DNA of 64,000 nt, from contig NZ_JAOEFX010000001.1 of NCBI RefSeq assembly GCF_025421775.1, positions 372,001 to 436,000 on the forward strand, in the 5' to 3' direction. Origin of the DNA: Paenarthrobacter aurescens (lineage in GTDB: Bacteria > Actinomycetota > Actinomycetes > Actinomycetales > Micrococcaceae). The notes under the pieces are model-generated. The model saw only the letters and a program-made list of their open reading frames with translations, made no database searches and was not told the DNA's origin. Within the stretch, counting starts at the first letter, position 1, and each line of letters begins with the position of its first letter. The position numbers and the translations under genes are program-made. This document shows positions 16,516-24,577 of the stretch, piece after piece.

Positions 16516-19299
16516 CTAGTGTCCGGCCTCGTACCAGCTTGAGCCGACACCAATCTGGACATCAAGAGGGACAGACAACTGAGCGGCTGAGCCCATCTGC
16601 TCAATCACCAGTTTCTCCACGGCTTCGCGTTCCCCCGGAGCAACTTCCAGGACGAGTTCGTCATGGACCTGCAGCAGCATGCGCGACTTCAGCCCTTGGC
16701 TGGCGAGTTCTGCCGAGACCCCCAGCATGGCCCGCTTGATGAGGTCTGCTGCAGAACCTTGGATGGGCGAGTTCAAAGCGATGCGTTCTGCTGCCTCGCG
16801 CGCCTGGCGGTTGGTGCTGGTCAGGTCAGGGAGGTAGCGGCGGCGGCCTTCGATGGTGGCCGTGTAGCCGTCCGTCCTGGCTTGGTCGACGACACCACGC
16901 AGGTAGTCGCGCACGCCGCCGAAGCGGTCGAAGTAGTCCTTCATGAGCGTCCGGGCCTCGTCCACGGAGATCTCCAATTGCTTGGAGAGGCCGAAGGACG
17001 TGAGTCCGTACGCGAGGCCGTAGGACATCGCCTTCACTTTGGACCGCATGGCGCTGGTGACTTCGGCCGGCTCCACGTTGAAGATCCGGGAGCCCACGAA
17101 GCGGTGAAGGTCTTCTCCGTCGCGGTACGCCTGGATCAGGGCTTCGTCGCCGGAGAGGTGCGCCATGATGCGCATTTCGATCTGCGAGTAGTCCGCTGAC
17201 AACAGGCACTCGTAGCCTTCGCTGACCACGAAAATTCCACGAACCCGCCGGCCTTCTTCGCTGCGCACCGGGATGTTCTGCAGATTGGGGTTGTTGGACG
17301 AAATACGGCCCGTGGCGGCGATGTTCTGCGCGTAAGTGGTGTGGATGCGGCCGTCATCGGCCACGGACTTCTTGAGCGTCTCCACCATTTGGGCCAGCTT
17401 TGAGGACTCACGGTGCGCCATGAGCTGGACCAGGAATTCGTGTCCGGTCTTCTCAAGCAAGCCCTTCAAGGAAGCGGCATCGGTGGTGTAGCCAGACTTG
17501 ATCTTCTTGGTCTTGGGCAGTCCCAATTCCTCGAAGAGGACTGTCTGCAGTTGCTTGGGCGAACCGAGGTTTACCTCGTGCCCGATCGCAGCAAAAGCCT
17601 GTTCCTGGGCGTTCTCGATCACCTTGGTAAGGTCAGCGAGCTGCTCGTCCATGCGGTCCGTGGACACAAAGATGCCGGTCAGTTCCATCTGCGCCAGCAC
17701 ACGTGCCACAGGAAGTTCGAGCGTCGTCAACAGGGCATCGGCCTTGATATCGGCAAGTTCAGTTTCGAAGTGCTTGCTGAGGGCATGCACGACGGCGGCA
17801 TGCTGGACGAGCGCTGCTGCGGCAGCTTGGTCTGTTTCACCCGAGAGGTCGAGCTCCAGCTGCCCGGACTGGGCAGCGGCCGTGGCAAGTGAGATCTTCA
17901 AGTGCACTTGGGCCAGTTCGGCGAGATCGTAGCTGCGGCGGTCCGGCTGGATCAGGTAGCCGGAGATGGAGGTGTCATCCACCACACCTTCCAGGCCGAG
18001 GCCACGGTTGTGAAGGGCCTTCAGGGCCGACTTGAACTCGTGCAGCACCTTCGCTTCCTCGGGATCCATGAGCCACCGGGCCAAGACCGACTCAGCTGCA
18101 GCGTCCAGACTCGTCAGGTCGATGTACCCCGCCCCGTTGCTCCTGACAACAGCCAGGGCACTCGCGTCGTCACCGATGCGTCCGGGGACGAGCTGCACTG
18201 CCAGCGCCGAACGCACACCGGAGCCGGCTGCGAAGAAGGACTCAAGTTCCGCGGCATCCGTGAGGACGGAGTATTCCGGGGCATCGATGGTGTCCGGGGC
18301 CTCCCCGGCGGTGTCGTCACCGTAGAGATCGAACAGCCGCGTGCGGAGCGTCCGGAACTCCAGTTCCTCGAAAAGATCCTCGATCGCCTGGCGGTCCGGA
18401 CGGGGCTCGTGCAGGTCTGCCAACGTCAAGGGCAGGTCGAGGTCCGTCAACAGACGATTGAGCCTGCGGTTGCGCTTGACGTTCTCGAGGTTCTCCTTGA
18501 GGGCTCCGCCCACCTTGCCACCGATGGAATCAAGGTTTTCGAGGATGCCTTCAAGGCCACCGTAGAGGTTGATCCATTTGGCGGCCGTCTTTGGGCCTAC
18601 GCCCGGAACGCCGGGGAGGTTGTCCGCTGTTTCGCCGACGAGCGCGGCGAGGTCCGAGTACAGGCCGGGCTTGACGAAGTACTTCTCCTCGATGGCTGCA
18701 GCGTCCATCCTGGGGATGTTGCTCACGCCCTGCTTGGGGTAGAGCACAAAGACATTGTCATTGATGAGCTGGAACGCGTCCCTGTCACCGGAAACAAGCA
18801 GCACCTCAAAGCCTGCGGCGTCGCCTTGCGCAGCCAGCGTGGCCAGGACGTCATCGGCTTCGTAGCCGGGCATGGCAATGGTCCTGATGCCCCAAGCCTC
18901 CATGACCTTGGCAATCAGGCCGATCTGGCCGGCAAACTCCGCCGGCGTGGCGTTGCGGCCACCCTTGTACTCGCTGTATTCCGCCTTGCGGAAGGTGGTG
19001 TCGTCAGAGACGTCGAACGCTACGGCGACGTGGGTGGGCTTCTGGTCCTTGATCAAGTTGATCAACATGGACGTAAAACCGTGAACGGCATTGGTGTACT
19101 GCCCCCGGGCCGTGGAGAAGTTCTCTGCGGGAAGGGCGTAGAAAGCCCGGAACGCCATGGAGTGGCCATCCAGGACCAGCAACCTGGGCCTGCCCTCTCC
19201 CGTGGTGCTGGCGGATGCTGTGGCAGAAGGGGTGGGTGCTGTCGCGATGGCAGCAGCTTGGGCCGTTGGAACCTGGTCCGGTTTGGTTGTTTCACTCAC
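16516..19299 (-). CDS. polA: DNA polymerase I
   Basis: From GTG 19299 the protein is 927 aa. A low-complexity Ala/Thr/Ser leader precedes the 5'-3' flap-exonuclease domain (LLVLDGHSMAFRAFY to about residue 310, with GYEADDVLATLA and GVGPKTAAKW). A middle 3'-5' exonuclease-like domain follows in which I cannot find the DxE metal motif, so proofreading is probably lost, as in mycobacterial Pol I. The polymerase domain shows motif A DYSQIEMRIMAHLSG and motif C VHDELVLEV. It fills gaps in repair and removes Okazaki primers. Upstream in-frame starts run into the divergent gene and are not credible. A -10-like TAGGCT lies 7 bases before the GTG. Confidence 0.96.
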   Translation of the reverse strand: MSETTKPDQVPTAQAAAIATAPTPSATASASTTGEGRPRLLVLDGHSMAFRAFYALPAENFSTARGQYTNAVHGFTSMLINLIKDQKPTHVAVAFDVSDDTTFRKAEYSEYKGGRNATPAEFAGQIGLIAKVMEAWGIRTIAMPGYEADDVLATLAAQGDAAGFEVLLVSGDRDAFQLINDNVFVLYPKQGVSNIPRMDAAAIEEKYFVKPGLYSDLAALVGETADNLPGVPGVGPKTAAKWINLYGGLEGILENLDSIGGKVGGALKENLENVKRNRRLNRLLTDLDLPLTLADLHEPRPDRQAIEDLFEELEFRTLRTRLFDLYGDDTAGEAPDTIDAPEYSVLTDAAELESFFAAGSGVRSALAVQLVPGRIGDDASALAVVRSNGAGYIDLTSLDAAAESVLARWLMDPEEAKVLHEFKSALKALHNRGLGLEGVVDDTSISGYLIQPDRRSYDLAELAQVHLKISLATAAAQSGQLELDLSGETDQAAAAALVQHAAVVHALSKHFETELADIKADALLTTLELPVARVLAQMELTGIFVSTDRMDEQLADLTKVIENAQEQAFAAIGHEVNLGSPKQLQTVLFEELGLPKTKKIKSGYTTDAASLKGLLEKTGHEFLVQLMAHRESSKLAQMVETLKKSVADDGRIHTTYAQNIAATGRISSNNPNLQNIPVRSEEGRRVRGIFVVSEGYECLLSADYSQIEMRIMAHLSGDEALIQAYRDGEDLHRFVGSRIFNVEPAEVTSAMRSKVKAMSYGLAYGLTSFGLSKQLEISVDEARTLMKDYFDRFGGVRDYLRGVVDQARTDGYTATIEGRRRYLPDLTSTNRQAREAAERIALNSPIQGSAADLIKRAMLGVSAELASQGLKSRMLLQVHDELVLEVAPGEREAVEKLVIEQMGSAAQLSVPLDVQIGVGSSWYEAGH

Positions 19300-19318
19300 A
19301 GGTGCCAGCCTAGTTGGC

Positions 19319-19783
19319 ATGATGGACAATTTCACGCCGAACAGGTTTGTCGACCAGCTCAACGAGGCCGGTGTGCCGGAAGAATTCCACGATTGGCTGT
19401 CAGCGCACGGCGTTGGCGACCTCGTGGTGAAAATGGGCATCCGTTTTACCGAGATGAGTGCCGAGCGCACGATCGCCACTATGCCGGTGGAAGGAAACAC
19501 CCAGGTAGCGGGCATCCTCCATGGCGGAGCCCACGTTGTCCTCGCCGAAACGCTGGGATCGTTCGCCGCATCCCTCCATGCCGGCAGGGGCCGCCACGCG
19601 GTTGGTATCGAGGTAGGTGCCACCCATCACCGTTCCGTGGCCAGCGGTATTGTCACCGGTACCTGCACGGCCATCCACCTCGGGGGCACTCTTGCCACCC
19701 ACGAGATTGTCGTCACTGATGAGAAGGGTCGCCGGCTGTCGACGGCACGGATCACCAACATGATCCGGGACAACCGACACTAA
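19319..19783 (+). CDS. Hotdog-fold PaaI-type thioesterase
   Basis: The protein is 154 aa from ATG 19319 (or 153 from the adjacent ATG 19322). It carries the PaaI/YbdB hotdog signature NTQVAGILHGGAHVVLAETLGS, where the LHGG loop and the following acidic residue bind and hydrolyse acyl-CoA thioester. HHRSVASGIVTGTCTAIHLGG forms the second conserved strand. It probably hydrolyses aromatic or other acyl-CoA in the cytoplasm. It starts head-to-head with polA only 19 bases away, so each gene's promoter must extend into the other's coding region. The long open frame on the opposite side of polA that runs into it is a shadow. Confidence 0.88.
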   Translation: MMDNFTPNRFVDQLNEAGVPEEFHDWLSAHGVGDLVVKMGIRFTEMSAERTIATMPVEGNTQVAGILHGGAHVVLAETLGSFAASLHAGRGRHAVGIEVGATHHRSVASGIVTGTCTAIHLGGTLATHEIVVTDEKGRRLSTARITNMIRDNRH

Positions 19784-19798
19784 CGGACTGCCTGGGTC

Positions 19799-20350
19799 CT
19801 AAGCGTTGCGCTGCGGCAGCCGGTAGTGCAACTCAGCTGCGGCCCCACCAAGGATCTTGTGCGAGATCAACTCAAGGGGCGGCGTCGGGCCATTGAGGGG
19901 AAGCAGCCGCTTTCCGGCGCCCAGCACCACCGGGATGACGGTGACGATCATCTCGTGGAGCAGCCCGGCGTTGGCGAACTGGGCCACGAGGTCCCCGCCG
20001 CCAACAAGCCACACGTTCTTCCCGCCCGCGTCTTTGAGCAGGTCCGGAGCGAACTCGCGGACATCACCGCGGACAAAAGTGATGTCCGAGCCAACCGGAG
20101 CAGAGTACTCATGATGGGTGAAAACCCAGCATGGAGTGCCGGGGTACGGCCATTTTCCTGGCTCGTGTTCCATGAGCCATCGATACGTGTCGCCACCCAT
20201 GGCAATGCAACCGACCCCCGCCATAAAGGATTCGATGCTTTCGTTGACGCCCTCAACCCGGTCGAACTGCAGGAGCCAGCCGAGGTCGTCGTCCGGAGAC
20301 GCTATGAAGCCGTCAATGGTGGAAGCTACGTAGTACTGGAAAATCGACAT
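19799..20350 (-). CDS. RibD C-terminal/DHFR-like reductase (YyaP/YwjB type)
   Basis: The protein is 183 aa covering one DHFR-like domain. It starts FQYYVASTIDGFIASPDDDLGWL, then has GCIAMGGDTYRW and the NADPH-loop GGKNVWLVGGGDLVAQF, and ends with VIPVVLGAGKRLLP. The family comprises stand-alone relatives of the riboflavin-pathway reductase domain. Most have no proven substrate and are thought to be NADPH-dependent. It is 13 bases downstream of the membrane-protein gene on the same strand, so it is possibly co-transcribed with it. Confidence 0.88.
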   Translation of the reverse strand: MSIFQYYVASTIDGFIASPDDDLGWLLQFDRVEGVNESIESFMAGVGCIAMGGDTYRWLMEHEPGKWPYPGTPCWVFTHHEYSAPVGSDITFVRGDVREFAPDLLKDAGGKNVWLVGGGDLVAQFANAGLLHEMIVTVIPVVLGAGKRLLPLNGPTPPLELISHKILGGAAAELHYRLPQRNA

Positions 20351-20363
20351 GGCCCCAGACTAA

Positions 20364-21254
20364 TCAGTTGGCGGCAGCGTTCCCATACTCCACACGGACA
20401 CTGCCATCATCGGGAAGGACCACAACCCGCCCCCGGGCCAGGTCCCATCCATCATTCAGCAGGAATATCCTTCCCCCGCTGACCACCAGGAGCCGCAGGC
20501 CTGTATAGCGGAACAGCGGCGCTGTTTCCGTGCCCACAGAGACCTCCCGGACGTTCGGTACGGTCACAGCCAAGCGCTCTTTGCTGTAGACGACGGCGGT
20601 GGGCAGCAAGCCTGACCGCTCCTGGTAATCAATGGCAGCTCCCCGCCCGAGCGCCTGCGCGTAATCGGACGTTCCCCAAAACAGGAGCAACGTGACAAGA
20701 ACGAAGACCAGTGACCTCTCGAGGGCCCGCGGGGTAATCCGAAGAGCGCGCCCTGAAGGCTCGGCTGCCCGGCGCCGGACACTGAGTCCCCACGCCCCGA
20801 CGACGAGGCCTCCAGCGATCAGGAAAGGGGCGTACAGCACTATCTGACCAGGACGCGCCGAGATCGCCAGCCACATCGCTGCCGCATAGGCAAAGCCGAG
20901 AAACATCACGATGGTGGCGGTCAGGCGGACAGGCTTCCTGTGCCGGCCCGCCTCAAGGAGACGGGACACTGCCCGGTCCAGCATGAGCCACAACAAGCCA
21001 ATGACCACCAGCCATGCCAACGGCTGGAACAGCGACTGGATGCTCCTCAGGATAAAGTCCTGGACGGTGTAGCCGAACAGGCTGACGTCCAGGCCCATCG
21101 CTTTGGCCTGGGCATCAGTGCGTGCCCAACCGAAGTAGACCAGCAAGGCGGTGGCCACAGTCAACGGTGGGCCGATGACAGAAAGTACTTCCAGGGTCCT
21201 TTGCCAGCGGGTGTTGATGATGCTTCGGTCTTCGTGCTCCCCTGCCTCGCTCAC
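20364..21254 (-). CDS. Uncharacterised five-helix membrane protein
   Basis: The protein is 296 aa. I do not recognise the family. Five hydrophobic helices are visible: LTVATALLVYFGW, PLAWLVVIGLLWLML, ATIVMFLGFAYAAAMWLAI, APFLIAGGLVVGAWGLSV and LVFVLVTLLLFWG. A C-terminal soluble domain of about 90 residues follows (VPNVREVSVGTETAPLFRYTGLRLLV) that should lie outside the membrane. Its ATG overlaps the stop of the upstream lipoprotein gene by 4 bases (ATGA), so the two are translationally coupled and probably act together at the cell surface. Confidence 0.75.
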   Translation of the reverse strand: MSEAGEHEDRSIINTRWQRTLEVLSVIGPPLTVATALLVYFGWARTDAQAKAMGLDVSLFGYTVQDFILRSIQSLFQPLAWLVVIGLLWLMLDRAVSRLLEAGRHRKPVRLTATIVMFLGFAYAAAMWLAISARPGQIVLYAPFLIAGGLVVGAWGLSVRRRAAEPSGRALRITPRALERSLVFVLVTLLLFWGTSDYAQALGRGAAIDYQERSGLLPTAVVYSKERLAVTVPNVREVSVGTETAPLFRYTGLRLLVVSGGRIFLLNDGWDLARGRVVVLPDDGSVRVEYGNAAAN

Positions 21255-22249
21255 GGCGCGGCCGTCGGGGTCGCTTCGCCAGAGGGTGGCGTGGCTGACG
21301 GTGTGCTGGTCGGTGATCCGGTGCCCGGGACTGTGCCCGTGGTTTCGGACGGAGCCGGGCTGCTGGTGGAGGGACTGGAATCGTCGTAGAAGAACGTCAC
21401 TGTGCCAGCGACATCCACCGTGTCAGTGATGGAGATACGCACGGAGTCCCGGCCGTTCGCCGGTGGCATCCGCAGATAGATGGTCCCGTAGTCGTTCCTG
21501 TCGCCGACAAACTCAACATCGGCAGGAACGCCGTCGAACAGGACGTCCCCCACCCGCACGTAGTAGCCATCCAAGCGGACTATGGTGCCACCCGTCCTGG
21601 GGCCTGAAGCGCGTGCCGTTCCCGGGACGGGCCTTAGTTGCTCATCAACCACGGTCAGGCCGACGAGTTGCCGGGGACACGCTTCACCCTGGCCCGGTTC
21701 CACCTTGAAGACAGCGCCGGGATTGCCGCGGTGTTGGGCCACCAGCGACTCGGACGTGGCGGCTACCCTGAACTCCAAGCACTGCGTTTGCGGGATCCTG
21801 GGTGTGGCGGCGACGGCGATGGATGCCCGCTGCCAGTCCTGCTGACTTCCGCTCTGGAGCGCCCTGCAAACAGCAGCGCCCGCCAACCAGACAGCCGCAT
21901 CATCGGCGCCTTCCACGCTCTGGGCCAAGGCGTCGCATTGGAATTGCTGGAGCAGGAGGTACCGCTGGCCTGAGGTTGGATCATTGGGTCCGATCGGGCC
22001 GATGGGGACCCAGCGCACTACGGGCGCATCCACCTGGGGTGCTCCGGGGCCGGCCGGGCCTGCGGGCTGCTCCGCAGTTGGTACGACGGCGGTGGGAAGT
22101 GGTTGGGCCGTGGTTCCCGTCGAGGGCGATGAGGGGGCCGGACCAGGCGCGGGACCGTCGGAGGAAGGAGGGAGGCAGGCTGACAGACCCAGCATCAGGA
22201 CCGGAGCCAGCGCCAGTCCAACCAGGTGGCTTCGGGATTGACACTTCAT
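21251..22249 (-). CDS. Uncharacterised secreted lipoprotein
   Basis: The protein is 332 aa. A signal peptide ends in the lipobox LGLSAC (Cys about residue 25), so it should be lipid-anchored outside the membrane. A Pro/Ser/Thr-rich linker, a central domain with several Cys (QCDAL, AAVCRAL, QTQCLEF, GEACPRQL), and a low-complexity Ser/Thr/Pro tail follow. The central fold is not one I know. It is coupled by ATGA overlap to the membrane protein gene downstream. An 18-bp palindrome lies 33 to 50 bases upstream and may control the pair. Confidence 0.75.
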   Translation of the reverse strand: MKCQSRSHLVGLALAPVLMLGLSACLPPSSDGPAPGPAPSSPSTGTTAQPLPTAVVPTAEQPAGPAGPGAPQVDAPVVRWVPIGPIGPNDPTSGQRYLLLQQFQCDALAQSVEGADDAAVWLAGAAVCRALQSGSQQDWQRASIAVAATPRIPQTQCLEFRVAATSESLVAQHRGNPGAVFKVEPGQGEACPRQLVGLTVVDEQLRPVPGTARASGPRTGGTIVRLDGYYVRVGDVLFDGVPADVEFVGDRNDYGTIYLRMPPANGRDSVRISITDTVDVAGTVTFFYDDSSPSTSSPAPSETTGTVPGTGSPTSTPSATPPSGEATPTAAP

Positions 22250-22281
22250 GACAGCCCCACATCTGCCGGATCATCACCACA

Positions 22282-22299
22282 TAGTTATGTGCATAACTA
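22282..22299. promoter_or_regulatory. 18-bp palindrome upstream of the lipoprotein gene
   Basis: TAGTTATG-TG-CATAACTA has perfect 8-bp arms around a 2-base centre. It is AT-rich in a GC-rich neighbourhood and sits in the 96-base gap ahead of the minus-strand lipoprotein/membrane-protein pair. It looks like a dimeric repressor or activator site. No matching regulator gene is adjacent. Confidence 0.5.
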
Positions 22300-22345
22300 C
22301 AGTGCTGATTATTCTCCCGAACGGACGTGGCTGCCAGAGGAGCCG

Positions 22346-22567
22346 CTATTTTCCGAAGTAGGGAACGATCAGGTAGATGCCGAACAGCACGGCCACGCCA
22401 CAGACGCCAAAGCAAAGGTATGCCAGGGAGCGAACCAAGGTTGGCGACTTCTGCTGTGCGTCACCGGCGATGGCTGTGAGGCGCACACCCAGCGAATAGA
22501 GGACCACCAACGTGACAGCCGCGAAGAGAGTGACTCCAGCTACCTGCAGCAATTCCAACCATTTCAT
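22346..22567 (-). CDS. Small two-helix membrane protein coupled to the phosphate transporter
   Basis: The protein is 73 aa with two hydrophobic helices (LLQVAGVTLFAAVTLVVLYSLGV and SLAYLCFGVCGVAVLFGIYLIV) joined by a short polar loop. Its ATG overlaps the stop of the PiT gene by 4 bases (ATGA), so the ribosome probably re-initiates. I know no function. The coupling suggests an accessory or stabilising partner of the transporter. Confidence 0.7.
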   Translation of the reverse strand: MKWLELLQVAGVTLFAAVTLVVLYSLGVRLTAIAGDAQQKSPTLVRSLAYLCFGVCGVAVLFGIYLIVPYFGK

Positions 22568-23769
22568 CGCTGCACATCCTTGCTCGGCGTGGTCTTTCGT
22601 GACTTCTTTTTCTTCCGGAACCGCACAGCGTGCCCGGCTTCCTCAACCTCGACGGCGTTGTGGTGGCCGACGTGGGACTTGCGTGAGACAACGAACATGA
22701 ACAGGATTGCGGACGTGCCAACTACTGCTGCGATCACCACACCCACGACGCCGATGCTGACCAGGATTGCTGTCAGGGCTCCCACGATGGCGGAGGCTGG
22801 GAGGGTAAACAGCCACCCCAGGGCAATCTTGCCCGCTGTCCCCCAGCGGACGGACGTCCCCTTGCGACCAAGGCCCGAGCCGATGACCGAACCCGAGGCG
22901 ACCTGGGTGGTGGAGAGGGCAAAGCCCAGGTGGGATGAAGCGAGGATCGCTGATGCCGTGCTTGTTTCGGCGGAGAAGCCCTGGGCAGGCTTAACTTCGG
23001 TCAGGCCGGATCCCATGGTGCGGATGATGCGCCAGCCGCCGGCGTAGGTACCAATGGCAATGGCGAAGGCACAGGCGGCGATAACCCAGAACTGCGGACC
23101 TGAGCCAGGGGTCTGGGTGCCTGCCGCAATCAGCACGAGGGTGATGATGCCCATGGTCTTCTGCGCATCATTGGTGCCGTGGGCGAGTGCCACAAGGCTG
23201 GACGTGAAAATCTGTCCGGTCCGGAAGCCGCCACGCTTCTGGGTGAGTTTGTCACCGGTTTCGGGATCGTGCCGGGAGGTCAGCGCATACGCCAGACGGG
23301 TACAGATGTATGCCACGAGGCCAGCGATGAGGGGGGCGAAGATCGCCGGCAGGATGACCTTCTGCAGGACGGTCTCGAAGTTGATGGAGTGGAACCCGAT
23401 GCCCACTACGGCAGCGCCGATGAGTCCACCGAAGAGGGCATGCGAGGAGCTCGAGGGCAGGCCCTTGAGCCACGTGATCATGTTCCAGAGAACTGCCCCC
23501 ATGAGGCCGGCAAAGATGATGTCCGGCGTGATGTGGATGCCGTCCGAGCCTTCCCGGATCAGCCCGCCGGAAATGGTCTTGGCCACTTCCGTGGAGAGGA
23601 ACGCGCCCACGAGGTTGAGCACGGCGGCCAGGGCAACGGCCGTCTTGGGCTTGATCGCCCCCGTAGCGATAGGCGTAGCCATCGCATTGGCTGTGTCGTG
23701 AAACCCGTTGGTGAAGTCAAAGAATAGGGCCAACGCTATTACCAGCGCGACCATGAAGGTGATATCCAC
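22564..23769 (-). CDS. PiT-family low-affinity inorganic phosphate transporter
   Basis: The protein is 401 aa with about 10 helices. The two inverted PiT signatures are clear: FFDFTNGFHDTANAMAT near the N terminus and LVALAHGTNDAQKTMGI in the second half. Each carries the conserved Asp and Asn of the transport site. It takes up phosphate or metal-phosphate driven by protons. The C-terminal 30 residues are basic (FRKKKKSRK) and cytoplasmic. Spaced GTTCA repeats upstream resemble a PhoP (PHO) box, suggesting phosphate control. Confidence 0.93.
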   Translation of the reverse strand: MDITFMVALVIALALFFDFTNGFHDTANAMATPIATGAIKPKTAVALAAVLNLVGAFLSTEVAKTISGGLIREGSDGIHITPDIIFAGLMGAVLWNMITWLKGLPSSSSHALFGGLIGAAVVGIGFHSINFETVLQKVILPAIFAPLIAGLVAYICTRLAYALTSRHDPETGDKLTQKRGGFRTGQIFTSSLVALAHGTNDAQKTMGIITLVLIAAGTQTPGSGPQFWVIAACAFAIAIGTYAGGWRIIRTMGSGLTEVKPAQGFSAETSTASAILASSHLGFALSTTQVASGSVIGSGLGRKGTSVRWGTAGKIALGWLFTLPASAIVGALTAILVSIGVVGVVIAAVVGTSAILFMFVVSRKSHVGHHNAVEVEEAGHAVRFRKKKKSRKTTPSKDVQR

Positions 23770-23794
23770 CTGTTGCCCAATCTGCAGAGTCGAC

Positions 23795-23858
23795 GTTCAG
23801 CAGTTTCACTTCCCCATACCTGCCATCCACAGCATAGTTCAGCAATTGTTCAACTGAC
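23795..23858 (+). promoter_or_regulatory. PHO-box-like GTTCA repeats upstream of the phosphate transporter
   Basis: Two adjacent 11-base units, GTTCAGCAATT (23837-23847) and GTTCAACTGAC (23848-23858), match the direct-repeat layout of actinobacterial PhoP operators. A third copy, GTTCAGCAGTT, lies at 23795-23805. The first two also form an imperfect palindrome around CAATTG. They lie 26 to 90 bases upstream of the transporter start, on the strand opposite to the gene. Confidence 0.45.
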
Positions 23859-23947
23859 TCGACTTGTGGGATTCACTCTGGCGGGCTTGAAACCTTAAGA
23901 ATCCTACGTGCCATACCGTGAGCGGACAAACGGTATGGGGCTACGGA

Positions 23948-24469
23948 TCAGCCCAGGTACGCCCGCACAGCCGCGAGGTCGCTGCGGGACAGCCCCTTGC
24001 GGGGATCCGGTGAGATGCAAAGCACACGGTCCTGCTGGTATTCGGCCCAGGATCGGGCGTCAGACTCCTGGCTGAGCTGGTCATCAAGCCAAGCGATCCG
24101 GTCGATTCCGGTGGCAGCCACATCCTTTTGGAGGGCGACAAGCTTCCACCACTCAGCGCCTTGATCCCAACCCTGGCTGGACAGTACAGGCCAGTCCTGC
24201 CCGTTCAAGCCGATGGCGGGGCAGAGGAACTCCGGGGCGAGTCGCTCCCATGTGGTCAGCCAGACAAAGCGCGCAGCGGGATGGTCCGCAAGGTCGTTGA
24301 GCTCATTGACCACTTCGGGCGCAAAGGCAACATCGAGGATCCCGGCATCGGCGATGGTCCACTTGTTGCCCCAGTCGGTGGTTCCGGTTGGGCTGAAGGG
24401 GTTCACCACGCCATCTACGTCCAAGTAGATCGACACAGGCAGCACGGCGGCGGAACTCCCTGAATCCAT
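23948..24469 (-). CDS. HAD-like hydrolase domain protein
   Basis: The protein is 173 aa from ATG 24469, chosen for the good AAGGGGAG site just upstream. It opens with SIYLDVDGVVNPF, matching HAD motif I (DxDGV). WLTTWE is a motif II-like segment, and IAWLDDQLS supplies a motif IV-like acidic pair. It lacks a large cap domain. HAD enzymes use the first Asp as nucleophile to hydrolyse phosphoesters. The substrate is unknown. It diverges from the kyn operon and has no clear functional link with it. Confidence 0.7.
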   Translation of the reverse strand: MDSGSSAAVLPVSIYLDVDGVVNPFSPTGTTDWGNKWTIADAGILDVAFAPEVVNELNDLADHPAARFVWLTTWERLAPEFLCPAIGLNGQDWPVLSSQGWDQGAEWWKLVALQKDVAATGIDRIAWLDDQLSQESDARSWAEYQQDRVLCISPDPRKGLSRSDLAAVRAYLG

Positions 24470-24543
24470 GGCTGCTCCCCTTCCCCAACGGTTGAGGATC
24501 AGCCTACGGGACACCGACCCCGGCCGGTGGTCAAATCAATCTC

Positions 24544-24571
24544 TTGACGTTCGTCATGGAAGTGATAATCT
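24544..24571 (+). promoter_or_regulatory. kynA promoter with overlapping palindrome; predicted leaderless
   Basis: TTGACG (24544-24549), a 16-base spacer and TAATCT (24566-24571) precede the kynA ATG by 6 bases, so the transcript should begin at or next to the A of the ATG. No Shine-Dalgarno is visible. The palindrome TGACG-TT-CGTCA (24545-24556) overlaps the -35 element and could be a repressor site. Confidence 0.55.
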
Positions 24572-24577
24572 CGAAGT

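Noticed and set aside
17902-19719. 605-codon plus-strand open frame
   Set aside because: It lies opposite polA; its composition is that of an antisense shadow.
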